Origin: Tomocerus qinae
Taxonomy: Eukaryota; Arthropoda; Collembola; Entomobryomorpha; Tomoceridae
Length of the DNA: 64,000 nt
Assembly (NCBI GenBank): GCA_020055645.1
Contig: CM034547.1
Span: forward strand, 70,404,884 to 70,468,883
Reading direction: 5' to 3'
The translations under genes and the position numbers were made by a program. Below, piece after piece: positions 1-12,205 of the stretch. Positions within the stretch are counted from its first letter, which is position 1; every line of letters begins with the position of its first letter. The notes under the pieces are model-generated. The model was not told the origin of the DNA, searched no databases, and was given only the letters and a program-made list of their open reading frames with translations.

Positions 1-965
1 CGTTATGGAAAACCATTTCTTGTTCACCAATTTTCCAGTACAGTGGCTGTTCACGTTTTCATACCCACTTACCCCTTTACAAAAATGGCTGTTTAGGACT
101 TTCTCAAAAACAGTTGTTACGAATTCCTTAGTTGTCAATTCTTCCGGTTTGTCGTTACAGAAATATCCAGTAACATCTTCCTCTTCAAAGTAAACTTTAA
201 CGTTATCTTGACTAGTTATCTAAAATCCAAATTAAATTGCAATACATACTTTTCTGCAAATTGTATTTCTTGCACATTTGGAATTACTTAATATTTTGAT
301 AACACTACATTAATTTCTCGATTGAAGCAGAGTGATTAAATAAATACTCAATTAGAAATGTCTGAATGAGTGATAAAACTTACCAGTAAACATTTTTCAA
401 TCTTACAGCAGTCGTTAATCGTTATTTTAAATAATTGAAATGCAATGTCATTGTTCATATTTTGAGTGGCTGTCCAGTCAGGGTATTCAGCACAAATCGA
501 TTGCAGGTCACATAAAGTTAATTTTGGGTTCAAATCGACATTATTATTGAATTGAACTGTTTCACTTTCCATATTGCAACTTAATTTAGGTTTTTTCTTT
601 GGTACCGTAGTAATTGTTGCCCGAATAGCCGGTAATTTTCTTTTCGGAGGAGAATTCAGTTGCCTGTAAGACGGGAGTCCTTGAAAAACTGTTGGAATCG
701 TGCCCTTTTCAAGTTTCCAGTTCTTTCTAGGTAGTTCCACATATTGACCTTTGATTGTAAAAGTGTCGACTTTAACTATTTTAGCTTGACTAAAATGTTT
801 TTCACAAACAGTATGGTTCTTGTTTAATGGATTAAATATGGTGTCACTGCGAATTTTTTTGAAAATTGTTACCCAATTTTCAGCTACACTTTTGTCCGGC
901 CTAAAAGATCTGGCCACACTACCACTGTAGCCACTTTTACAACCTGGCACAAAACAGGGTGACAT
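1..965 (-). CDS. THAP-domain protein, 5' part (runs off the left edge)
   Basis: The first exon runs from the ATG at 965 down to 384 (194 codons) and ends at a strong donor (CTG|GTAAGT). A second open exon fits in phase from 219 (acceptor TTTTAG) to base 1 without a stop. The N-terminus is a THAP zinc-binding domain: MSPCFVPGCKSGY supplies the first two cysteines, CEKHF near residue 53 supplies the C-x2-H pair, and GTIPTVF near residue 88 is a version of the AVPTIF box that closes the domain. THAP domains bind DNA in a sequence-specific way and occur in host regulators and in P-element-type transposases. A basic stretch (PPKRK, KKKPK) follows and could be a nuclear signal. No transposase catalytic domain is visible because the rest lies outside the window, so a domesticated transposase and a free-standing THAP regulator both remain possible. 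The domain call is firm; the second exon is inferred from phase and open frame. Confidence 0.75.
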
Positions 966-2049
966 TTCATAATCTTTTGCAAAAAAAATTCAACAGAATG
1001 TAAAATTCTATGTACGTAGTTAATATTTGGAAAGAAAACGTTAGTAGCGCTACCACAGCGGACGTTTGAGTAGGAGCATGATGCTTGGAACATAAAAATG
1101 CCGCGGGAAACCAATCAGTTAGCTAACTTTCACGTTAGCGGGCCAAGTTACATTGATGAACTGTGCTTTACCTATTTAAAACCTACAGCAGCAAAATGGT
1201 ATTCATAGTTCACAGACCAAGTATTAATCACAATAATTAGTATTATATTGAAATAGAATTATTCTAAAAATGGTCGCAAACTCAAAAATTATCTTTTCGT
1301 TTCCAAATGCTAAAATTATATTAAATGTAAATTTTTGTAGCCAACACATCAATTTTTAAAGTAAATAGAAAATTCTATGAGTGTCAAACTTTAAAAAGTA
1401 TCTAATTAAAAATATATGACAGAACTGTATGATTTGAATGAGTACGTACTTAACTTAAAAATGACAATGTTTGGGTAATAGGAAATGTCCGAATAAATAT
1501 TTTGACATACGTATCCGTGCACTGATTATTAGTGATAGTGCTCGTTGACTGGTCTGGTATTTTGTTTTTATTGGATCTCCACATTTGAGGGCTTACTGTT
1601 TATTTATAGGGAGAAAAGGATCATGTGTCACAATAGTCATTTACCATCTTTCAACTCCTCGTTCATATACATCATAATATTATTACCCTCTTAACACACA
1701 CACCCATCTATGTCTAGCCCTTTCCAGCTCCATGAGTAATTACTATTAAGATGGAAGCAAGCTCTCTGTATATTTTTATTTACTTATACGTACTACAACT
1801 TTGTATGTATCTCATTTGGGTTAAGTAGATTCCATTTAAGCTACACTTAACAGACACATTATGCCATCCACTTATGTTAGATTGTATTTTATTTCAAAAG
1901 CTTTTCTTGCCCATTTGAGACGATGCATTGCTTCCTTTTTCATGTTCAATCCTCTTATTATAATTACTAATGTTTACATTCTGCTAACAACGTTTATCCT
2001 TCTGTCATAAATTATGTTAAACTAATTTATGTTTTTTTTTGTTTTACAG
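966..2049. other. Upstream of the THAP gene, no gene seen
   Basis: AT-rich sequence upstream of the THAP start. It should contain the THAP promoter, but no clear TATA or initiator element could be assigned. The short open frame at 884-1114 on the minus strand overlaps the THAP exon in another frame and is taken as chance. Confidence 0.4.
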
Positions 2050-2067
2050 GGACTATTACTACGATAG
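2050..2067 (+). other. Candidate 18-nt microexon
   Basis: A long T-rich tract ending in TTTTACAG is followed by 18 bases and then GTAAGTGG, a near-perfect acceptor and donor around a tiny exon. The length is a multiple of three, so it could be included or skipped without changing frame. With one base in the first codon it reads G|DYYYD|R-like; in another phase it contains an in-frame TAG. No flanking exon of the same gene was recognised, so this is only a candidate. Confidence 0.3.
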
Positions 2068-2875
2068 GTAAGTGGCCTTTGAAATAATGTATCTTGAATA
2101 CAGGTTCTATTAGTAGTAATACGTAGCTAGGATTGACAGGGTTCAAAAATACACATAAAGCATGTTTCGAATTTACATTTATGTAATTAAGTACTATTGT
2201 ATTTTTTGTTTCATATATTTAATTATACATATTTATTATACCTACTATCTATCTCCATTCAATCTCTTTCCAATTCTCTTTCTGTATCAAGTCAATAGAT
2301 TTTTTTTATTTTTAAAGATTTTTACTGTGAATTTTAAACGTTTCGATGTTTTGGAAAGAAAACAAATTTTGACGTTTTCTTAAGAAAGTATTTAAGGTTT
2401 GATTCAAAATTTTATCTGCTTGAAAAAGCTAGTTATAAAAATGTAAGCGAGTTAAAGATATAGAAACCTAACTGTATTTTGTTGTGAGAAAGAGCGAAGA
2501 TGAACATTTTGCCCTCGTCACCGGAAGTTTGGATGGGACGCCCTCCTCAGATTTTTGTTTGTGTTTCTCACTCACTCATTCATTCATCTCCACGTTTGTA
2601 TTTTGCAAGGAGAGTTCCCTTTATACTTAATACTATTTTGAAGGTTTTAACTTTTAAAAGTACCTAACTCTGTTCTGTTCCATAGTGTACGCCTACTTTA
2701 TGTCTGTTGTATTGTCTGTATGTACGTAGAGTACTCACCACAACTCATCCACTCTGTACACCACATTTATAGCTTTTCCTAATTCTGCACGAACACTACA
2801 GTAGTTAATACACCTACATTGACATCACTTTTAGTTGTATAATAAGTCCACACTATTTAATTTTAATGCAGCTGC

Positions 2876-2985
2876 CAGGGCCGCAGCCCAGGACCGATTC
2901 CTAATTCTCGAAAATTAATGCAACAACAATATATAAAGTAATTCCGCCACCTGCCCTCCCTCAAATCTTTCTGGCTGCGGCCGTG
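2876..2985. mobile_element. Short inverted-repeat element, GGGCCGCAGC family (copy 1)
   Basis: The stretch begins with CAGGGCCGCAGCCCAGG and ends with TCTGGCTGCGGCCGTGG. The two ends are inverted copies of each other over about 15 bases. About 110 bases in total with no coding capacity, so it looks like a miniature inverted-repeat element (MITE). The same terminal motif recurs at 5760-5910. Confidence 0.45.
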
Positions 2986-4069
2986 GTATTTTTCTATTTG
3001 CTACACACGCAGTCGGTAGTTATTTGAATTACATCCATTAAGTACTACATTACATTGGATCCCTTCAAAGTTATTGCTACCAGTTAATGTATACAATGTC
3101 TGCTTCCATTGCTCTCATTACTAAAATGAAAAAAGTCCTTATGCTTTCGGTTATTTAAATGCTTTTATGTAGTAGATGTCTAATTGTAAGTGCATTTTTA
3201 TAACTTTTCACATTCCGTCTGTTCTCTGTACGTACGGCGGATACATATACTATATTATACGATCCGTGTGCTATTACTGCTACAAGATATTTTCCAGTTA
3301 CATTTCTCACATTGTACTACAGCAGTGGTAGTTTGTATTATGTACAGTCGTATCGTAACTTAGTGGGAAGGTTTTCTGGACTGCCATAAAGATGAGGCGG
3401 AATGAGACTGCATATATACAATTGTTATGTATGCAATTAAAATGGTATCTACCACTACATTACATACGCACATTGTTAACTGCACCCAATAGCTGTCTGA
3501 GCCACAGAAAGTACATATAATAACTTCAGGGTCTTAGTAGTTACTTAGTCGAATGTGTACAAGTAGAAGCTACACATGCCATACCACACATACGTTGGAA
3601 ATTGCAACTGTGTGACACAAGTTTGTGTTTGTAGATTCTGCGGGAGTGGGAAAGTAAGAATGCCATTGGAATGGGAATGGAATGTTTTCCGTTGCTCTCG
3701 TCCAAAGATTCAGACTGCAGCTCTCTGTGGATACATATTGAACGGATGTTAGTTGCATACTACAACATGCATGGAAACATATTGTATAGTGCAGCAGTGG
3801 AATTAGGATCTCATTTTGCATTTACATGGATTGCACATACAATTCAATTGAAACAACAGAGAGAGAGGAACTCAAGATCTCGCTGAATGCTATCTATTGA
3901 CTTTTAAGCTATGCTCCCACCCACATAAATTAAATAACTTTGTACGAAGTGAACTCTATTCTAATCATTTAGTATGTGAACTTATTCAGTTCAATTAAAT
4001 TAAATTCCTCCAGTATTTTCAATTAGGATTTGGAGTATCTAGACAACATTTCTACTTGTTTTGGTCAAT

Positions 4070-5205
4070 AGGGATGAAAGGGGTGAGGATAAAAGGGGTC
4101 ATAGAAAAAGTCCTTTTGTCCATAAAATAAAGTCTTTTGGACCAGGGTACAAGGGATCATAACAAGAGGTACTGAGGGCAATAGAAGAAGTCTTCTTTCC
4201 CATTGAACGAGTACATTGTTCCATAAGTATATTACCATAAATAAATCGAAGAAATAAGCACTTATAAATGAAAAAAGCATTTTTCCTGCTATTTCTATAC
4301 TTTAAAAAACTACGGAAAATACGATTGTATTTTATGACAAAAAATACAATGTGGTCATTAAGATTCTAATGAAATCGAATTCAAGGATAATTCTATTTTT
4401 AAAGTAATTACTGTAAGAACTTGTCTTTTTAAAACAACTTCCTACGAATGTGTAATTCTAGTAAATCTGACACAGATTTCGAATCAAAATTAGAACATAA
4501 AACTTAAAACCCGTAAAAGTGGCTATATTTACTACATTGCAATAATTAAAAATGAGTCAAATATTCACTTATTTATTATACTGGGCCCCAGTACTAATGC
4601 TGAATTTCAAAATGATTAGGCATATTAACAATGTTTAATTTTCGAAATAAGCTAATGTTCACTCATATTGGACTTGGACTCGAAATATGCATTGTATATA
4701 CAGCATAGTAGATAGATACATACATAGATAGAGACATACGACATACGTATAAACAACTTTATTATATAAAGATGTAAATTGTCAATGTCCTATTTTCCAC
4801 AAAAGATACGTATGTAAACAAACATATCATATTGATACTATGCATAAGTTAGACACTATTTCCCAGAAAACCAAAAATATACGTATTGCAATTAAATCGA
4901 AAGCTTGGAGACCACCAATGCTATTCAAAGGGTTAAACCATGAATTTTTCCACAAATGATGATATACCTGCTTATTTCTGGACTTATTGTTACTGTTTTT
5001 CAACTTTAAAATAAACTTTGATTTAGATTTGACGAAACAAAAACGTTTAAGTTTTATGGAATTTAGTACTCGTTCTATGGCCTTTCGTACTTCTTTGTAA
5101 GGCCCCATATACTTTTTGTATGGCTCCTTGTACCCGGGACAAAATGACTTCTTTTTAGGGACAAAATGACTTTTTTAGAGTCCCATAAACCTTTACCCGT
5201 ATGAA
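4070..5205. mobile_element. Foldback-type element with long diverged inverted repeats
   Basis: The left arm (about 4070-4210) carries GTCCTTTTGTCCATAAAAT and CCAGGGTACAAGGGATC. The right arm (about 5085-5205) carries the complementary order with GTACCCGGGACAAAATGAC and a second GGGACAAAATGAC copy. The arms align as inverted copies for roughly 130 bases with many substitutions. The interior of about 850 bases is AT-rich and codes for nothing recognisable. Exact ends and target duplication were not resolved. Confidence 0.5.
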
Positions 5206-5759
5206 AGATGTAACTATATAAAATTATGTATAGTAGTATAGTGTGCTGTGCACTGACTGAATTTGCAAAATGTGCTTATGATTTGTAAGCTGTTAAGTAA
5301 TATGTCAAAGTAAAGTTATATAAGATGGCTATTAAAATCTTTAAATCTGTGATATTTCGCCTACATTCGTTAACCAGCTAAATCTCATTAGCAAACGTAT
5401 GCTATCATTTTACCAAGTGTCAATATTAAAAAGATAGAATTCATAAAAGCCTCAACGCGAGTTATTTTAATATTATATTAGAATATTCACATTTTAACCA
5501 AAACTAATACTTTGGTCTGATCCCAACTGAAGTGTTTTAATTTTTTTCTACAATGACATAATAGACATCACTCTGTCAAGTTGGAGTTACGCTAGCCTCG
5601 ACTCAAAAAAGCCGAGCAGAAACCAAGCAGATAGTACTATCCCACAAGTCATTTTTAGGTCTATCCTTTCGGGCGACAAGTTTCTGAGAAAATGTTTATG
5701 TATCTGCAGTTATTCAGAAATGTCCAAGGATTTTTATATCACTGCTACCACTCCGCAGC

Positions 5760-5910
5760 AGGGCCGCAGCCAGACAAAAATTTCGGGAGGGGCACCGAGA
5801 AAAAATGAATTTTTTTGCGACTTTTTTTTGCGATTTGTTGCGATTTTAGACAAAAATTTCTTTATTTTTCTCGATTTCGGGGAGGGGGCATCCCCCCTCG
5901 CTGCGGCCCT
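5760..5910. mobile_element. Short inverted-repeat element, GGGCCGCAGC family (copy 2)
   Basis: It starts AGGGCCGCAGC and ends GCTGCGGCCCT, perfect 11-base inverted termini. Inside are a repeated GACAAAAATTTC motif and a self-complementary GGGGGCATCCCCCC core. At 151 bases with no protein, it is MITE-like and shares its ends with the copy at 2876-2985. Open frames crossing it on both strands are accidental. Confidence 0.5.
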
Positions 5911-6190
5911 ATACCTATCCAAAATCGACGTCAACCATTTATTTTTTACAAAAATCCGAATCCAGTTTTGAAAAATCAATTTTCTTGGAAGACAGGCTCA
6001 ATGTATGGTCGATACAGTTCGTCTCTGTGAAGTCATTTTGATAATAAAAATACTCAGTCCAATAGCATGTGAGTTTTCAGTAAATGCCAAACCTTTCGCT
6101 TTCCTTCCCGTAGAAATTAGCACAAAATCTAGAACAAACTCCAGGTAATCTGTGCATATTTATATATTGTGCTACTTCTGGAGTTTGACC

Positions 6191-6759
6191 AGTGTACAAA
6201 ATACAATTTACCACTTACCAGTGGTAAGTGGTTTTTAATGGTATTTAACGTTAAATACCACTACCTAAAAAGTAGTGGTAAGTGGTAAAAATGGTAAAAA
6301 TTAGTTTCATTTATATTTCGTGTTTGAATTTTGAATAAAATTCGGTGCCAAAGTATGAAATAGCTTAGCAGATGATCATTGTTGTTACAAAATGACAAGT
6401 GTTCATCCATCAGATTGGGATTCAACCAATGGGGGCGCTAACAACCCTTGCTGATTGATAAATTAATTTCAATTAAATTAGCATCAATTTTAAATGGGCG
6501 ATTCCAAATACAATATTTCTTTCTTCATTTTTTATAACGTTTGGTGTACAATCAAATAAATATGATTAATTTGATTGATTAAGGGGCTAATTGGAAATAT
6601 TTCATAGAAAATAAAGTTTTAATCTTATATTTTAGGAAGTCTAGTGTATCTGTACTCGGCTGTCTAATCAATCGCTAAAAATTTACCATTTTTACCATTA
6701 AGTGCATTTTTACCACTGTGATGGTAAAAAAGGCTAAAAAGTGGTAAATTTTGTACAAT
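6191..6759. mobile_element. Complete MITE with 10-bp target duplication
   Basis: The termini are AGTGTACAAAAT and, at the other end, ATTTTGTACAAT, inverted repeats with one mismatch that continue inward through the ATTTACCACTT block. The element is flanked on both sides by GAGTTTGACC (6181-6190 and 6760-6769), a perfect 10-base target site duplication. Subterminal sequence is built from repeated TTACCA/TGGTAA units, including the palindromic ACCACTTACCAGTGGTAAGT. It is 569 bases long with no coding capacity. A 9-11 base duplication would fit a Mutator-like element, but the family assignment is inference. Confidence 0.75.
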
Positions 6760-9700
6760 GAGTTTGACCCACTCCGTAGCACTCCGTAAAAAATCTCAGA
6801 CCCTTAACCTTCCTATTATAAAATAACTAGGGAGTGTCGAGTGTAGGGAGATATTTTGTATCTGCCATTTTGTTTATACTCAAGAAATAAGCTTTTGTTA
6901 ATTTTTGTTTTGGTAACTCAGTAATGACTGATTGGTCTATAATCATGACATATGCGAGTCCTTAAAATCTTATTCCTATGCCGTGAGGGTTTTTGAGAAT
7001 TTCGAGCCTAGCCATGCAAAATTCTCTGGACAAAAAAGCATTGACAATTTTCCGCTTTTAATTACCCTATCCCTCCCCCCTAAAAATGAACACAAAAATT
7101 ACTTATAACTAACATGAAATAATTTTTGGTTGTTTGTGTGACTATATTATGTTGATAGCAGTAGTCCAAGTCACGGTGGATAATTTCTTACTTACTTTCA
7201 GCTACTCCATCAATCCTTTACTGGAAATCAGGTATCATGCATGCTCCCAGAAAACACTGACAACAGTCTGTGAATATTTTTCTTTAACCTGTCTAGACGG
7301 CTTCACATTTCCCTTACAACCAAGGTTCTTATACGCGGTCTTAACTTACTTTGATGTTAAAAGTAGTGGGAAGTGGATATAATCCTTCATGACCATGTGG
7401 GAATCATATTCTGAAAATACCATGAAAATTTCATAGAGGGTTTAGGTATACAGGACAATTTCGGAGGAACTTTTCAATTTCACTCTTTCCGCTATACTCG
7501 ACATTCGAGGGAAAGTTACTCTACGTCACTATTCTATAGCAGAACGTACAGTCACTTGCGATTCGATTGTTCCCTTTAGGGAATGGCACAGTCTCAGTAT
7601 AAAAATCCCACTTTGTATTTCATGATGGATTTACAATTATATATACATTTTGGTTCACACAGGATTTGTGGTATGTGTAACATATATTGTACAGATAAGA
7701 GAAAATTCACTGCACAATTTAACTAGGGTAATGCAGTATAGGACGTGCCTGTTTACATTACTTTTACAATCACCAAAAGGAAAAATAATCACTAAAGTAT
7801 AAATTGATCTATTTTTGTAGAGCAAATTGTAATTTAGTCACATGCTATTACTAACTATGGGCAATTCCAATGAAAAATTACTTTCATTCCTGTTTATTGC
7901 TGTGTTCTTTGTAGCAGAACAGTTCTAATTCATGTAACATTATTGCCAATAAAACAAGGAAAACAACTATTTCACTAATTTAGTGGTATACAAACAGGAA
8001 ATTCTGCCAGTAAGTAAATTGCATAGCAAATGTTTACATTACATAACAGAAAAACTTCATAATCCAACTATATGGTTCTTCTTTTCATCCTTGTTACACC
8101 ATACTATTAAAAATGGAATGTTGTTAAACCAATGGCAAATATTTTAGGTCAAAAGTGGGCTGAGTCTATTTTACAATTGAGATTCAGAATCTCATTTCGA
8201 ATTCAAATATTATTCTTCCGCTGTGAGAGAATTCTTTGCCAAAAAATAATTGGCCGAGACAAATGGCTATTTACTTTTAAACCGCAAATACCAAATCTTA
8301 TCCTCAGTTTTGCAAGAATTCTCTACGAAATAAAGTGCAACGACTCGTGTCACGTTTGTTATCCAGAATTCAGAGATACGGATTATTTCAGATAGGAAAG
8401 ATGCGGGCAGAGAAACGTCAATAAAATTTGTTAGAACAAGTATGATGCACTCACAGGCATTTATCGTTTGGTGAACAGATTTGTAGTTATCACAAGGGAC
8501 TAATTCTATACCCAGGAAACAGTTTACGGTTTTACCGACGATAGTAGCCTGAATGTAAATCAGTGTTAGTGAAGTTCTGTGCATTTATACGAGTAGCTGG
8601 AGATGTGGATTGATAATAAAATACCTACTGCAAGTACTGGGCTGTATACAAATACTTAAGAACTGGAACTTGTAAAATCAACATATACTACAGATAAAAT
8701 GGAATACTATAACACGAAATAGAAAATACATTGATTTAAAAAAATAGTAAATGTTTTAAATATAGTTAAACTAGACTAGTTAAACAAGAAATTATTGCAA
8801 ATGTGCAAATTGCTGTATTTCATAGAACCAATCCACAAAATGGAGTTAAAAATCACGGTGAACTTGTCTTAGAATGTCAGACAGCAAAATGACATATTTT
8901 ATTTATTGTTCACTGTACTGTTTTCCTTTATAAAAACGCTTTTTTGTTCCCTGAGTATGAAACAGGGAGTAAAATGTATTGGTTGTCGTATCTATTCTCT
9001 GTCGTGTAATGCGTTAGGCAAGGAGCAGGAGACAACAATATTTTAGTAGGGGAGGAATCTTGATAGAAGTTCTACATTCTATTGTATTGTATAGTGCAAA
9101 TGGCATTTTAGTTTTATTCGCCGAATCTAGTAGAAAGTACATCTATTCACGTCGAAAGAAATATTTATTTTCATGTTCATGCCTTCCTAAGAAGAGTTAC
9201 AAAAACTCGTTCTACATGTAGTACTACAGATTCTAATAATACCAAACTTAATCTACGGCTAAGAAATCCTCTTACTCAACTTCAACTTTTATATCTGCAA
9301 ATACATATTTGTCTATACTCAATGTGTATAAATGAATCTTCTTTTGATATTTCTGTATTTTCTACCACTGCAGACGTGTCCACCAAACTCTGAAAATGCT
9401 TAGTACTATTTCATTTCAAGGATTGTCATTGTCATTAAGACTAAAAGGATTAATTTTGTACTCGAGCCATGTCAAGTAATATTTGCAAAGTGTCAGGGAG
9501 GAAAGTGAGTGTTTGTGGTACTATTAGATAGTATTGAGTATGTGGAATGATCTAGAATTTCAAATTGCCCTTTTGCCAATTTCCAGTGGCATGTCTAAGT
9601 TATGCGTGTTTTGAGAGTGCCTATTTGCATGTACAGTTGCTCAAGTGAAGTGATTGTGAGGGGAGGAGGTGTCAGTGTCACAAGTGACTTTTAAGGCTGA

Positions 9701-12090
9701 GTACATTCACTCCAATGCACTGCACTGACTAGGAGAAATAATATTGCAGACATCTTCTCGTTAGACTCAGATAAAAGTGTGCAGTTTGTCTTGAGGGAAA
9801 GATCGAACGGACTCGTTATCTCTGACAGATTGGATGGCCTTGCATACATTACATTATTATGACTGTGCACTTTGTACTGTTTCTCCGTCATTCCTCTCTC
9901 TCTCTCTATTCCGTTATTTTTACATCCAGGTAATGCCTCTAGTGTGCTTTATAACCACCCTCCTCTTCTGAATAATCTCCAAAACCAAGCTAGAGTAATT
10001 CTCTCCCAGTCAACAACCAACCAAAAATTGGGAGACAAGTTGCACTCTGTATTGAATATTCAGATCTTACATTTTCTGGCAATGCTTTGGTAGAAAGCTA
10101 ACTACTGGGATATTGTGAATGCATTCACAATACTTAGTACAATACCTTTTATAATGTACTGATCAAATGCTACTGCTACAGCAAATAGTTAAACACTGAA
10201 TGATGTTGCGATATAAATTGTCTTGTACGGCAAAGCAAAGGCATTAGTTTCTCCCTTCAAGTGCTAACCCCATTTCACTACCTTTCACCATACTAAATAC
10301 TTTCCCATGATATGGTAAATATTCCGTGAGTAGAATAAGTTGAATTGAATGCCAGATGAAAGTTTTACGTGGACGGAGAAAGTACTATGTTGACACAGTT
10401 TACATTCCTCAAGGAATTCATACTTTGAGACGATTTTATTAGCATTCAGGTGTGGGTTGCAGAAAGCTTTGCTTCACTAATGGATATCAATAAGAAATGA
10501 TAATTATGGTGAGATAATAAAGTATTCAAGATAGTAAGTCGTTTTGCCCTCAACAATTTCGATCTCGTTTGGGGAGGAGATAAATGGAAGTGGAAATGAG
10601 TTTTTAGTGAATGAGAGATTATTGAGTGTTGATTAGTACTTGTGCCGTTCCCCGATATCGTCACTGCCACAAAAATGATGTGAGTGGTGCTCAGTGGAGT
10701 TGAAATGAGTGGCATTGACTTGACTGTTGACTCGCTTTCTCTGCTTTTCCTTTGGCAGCCATCTAAGTGTGCAGCTTCCATGCACAGACAGAATTGTGTG
10801 TTGTGTGTGTACTCACCGAAGTGGTATTCATATGCAGGTATTTGTGCTATGCTTTGTGAATTTGTGTCTGTAACTGAGCGGAAGAGAAGTGCTTACTATT
10901 CCACAGTGACTTTGACGAACTGGAACACTCGCGTCGCAGCGGAGAAATTGAAGATGATGGGAAATGGAATGGCATTCGTTTGCAGATTTGTAAAAACACA
11001 TTTCATGTTCGTCAGGACAAGACAAGAGATTCCTTCTTCTCCTTCCGCTTCGCAGCCTCCGCTTTCTACCTCTTGACAGTCACCATAACACTACACTGTC
11101 GTACTACTACTAGCATACATAAGGGCACTTATACTACAGTTGCGTAACATGAAATAATGCATACGACGACTCGACTCCACTCAGTCGAGCCCAAATGTGC
11201 ATCTCTCCCTTCTTATGATTAAATCCTACTTCCAGTGGTTAAGTTTTGTTGGGTCTGACATTCATTTAGTGTCCTGTGGCTGACAGCTAAGCAGTGTCTG
11301 TCGGCTCCTTCCTTCACTCAGCCATACTAGCTATCTCTACCCACTTCTAATCATTTCAGGTCACTTCTCACAGAGTGTTACAATTTATGTGAAATGAGAT
11401 CAAAAGCTTATGTTTTCTTTGATTAAGGATCATTCGTTGTTTACTATTATTTTGAACAAGTTCACAAATTATCTGTAATCTGCTTTGCATTAATTAGTAG
11501 AAATGCAGAACACGCACGCAAGAATTCCTTTCAGTCTGACTCGGTTAATTGCCAACATTTTGCTTCTCTTTCTCTACAACAACAAATTTTAAGTTAGTGA
11601 GTATTTTAAGAATGTTTCGCTGTGCATTTTATGGTGTAACCTTCCTGTCTTGTATTGATTTACTCTATTCTACCTAACTGCTTACTTGCACATGCATGCT
11701 AATAATGTTGATCAAAATGATAATGCATGCTTTTGAGTAGTATACTAGGTAAGATTAAAATATCATAATTCTGAAGAGAAATGTAGATTTACTATAACTT
11801 AACTAAGTATTACTGAAGTACATAGATAATAACACTGACACTACAAATAACTGCATGCTAAATAAATAGGACAGGCTTACTAATGTGTGTTAAGTAGTAC
11901 TAAGTATGTAGGTTAGGGAGTGAGTAGTTAAGTATAAAGGTGATGATGATGATGAGGGTGTGTAAACTGGGAGACTGACGGTGACGTGGGCTGATGTTGT
12001 GTGTGTGACAGTCTCAAAGTGCAGCTTGAGTCTCTTTACCGCAGCTACTATGCTCAAGTCGGCTTCCCCACTCCGCGACTCGTTCCCCCC
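6760..12090. other. Non-coding region upstream of the BCL11-like gene
   Basis: No exon with a recognisable product was found. There is a short CT microsatellite near 9896. Several open frames of 60-130 codons occur (for example 10684-11076) but have no splice-supported continuation, domain or signal. The region could hold promoter and enhancer sequence for the gene starting near 12.1 kb. Confidence 0.4.
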
Positions 12091-12205
12091 ATGAAGAGAG
12101 CCAGACTGCACGTCCCGCCTGCTGGAAACCCACGACCCCCCAATAAAACTTCCCCACCTACAAACAAACATCCCAACACTCAACTTTCTGACCTCAAATC
12201 TTATA
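12091..12205 (+). CDS. BCL11-like zinc-finger factor, probable first coding exon
   Basis: An ATG at 12091 opens 38 codons plus one base (MKRARLHVPPAGNPRPP...) and ends at a strong donor (TCTTATA|GTAAGT). The leftover base joins the first two bases of the exon at 20673 to make a serine codon, so the phases agree. The frame is also open upstream to 11995, and a TGTGACAG acceptor before 12012 could make this an internal exon. The start context is weak (C at -3). Vertebrate BCL11 proteins begin with an MSRRKQ-type motif that recruits NuRD; here the N-terminus is basic but does not match that motif. Membership of the gene rests on phase and position, not on homology. Confidence 0.45.

Noticed and set aside
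5720-6030. Several overlapping 71-83 codon frames on both strands
   Set aside because: They cross the MITE at 5760-5910, whose T-rich and G-rich runs create open frames by chance.
10684-11076. 130-codon plus-strand frame
   Set aside because: No domain, no clear splice partners, and an overlapping minus frame of similar quality; composition looks random.
11890-12183. 97-codon minus-strand frame opposite the first BCL11-like exon
   Set aside because: It is the antisense shadow of the exon ending in a GTAAGT donor; no splice signals support the minus strand.
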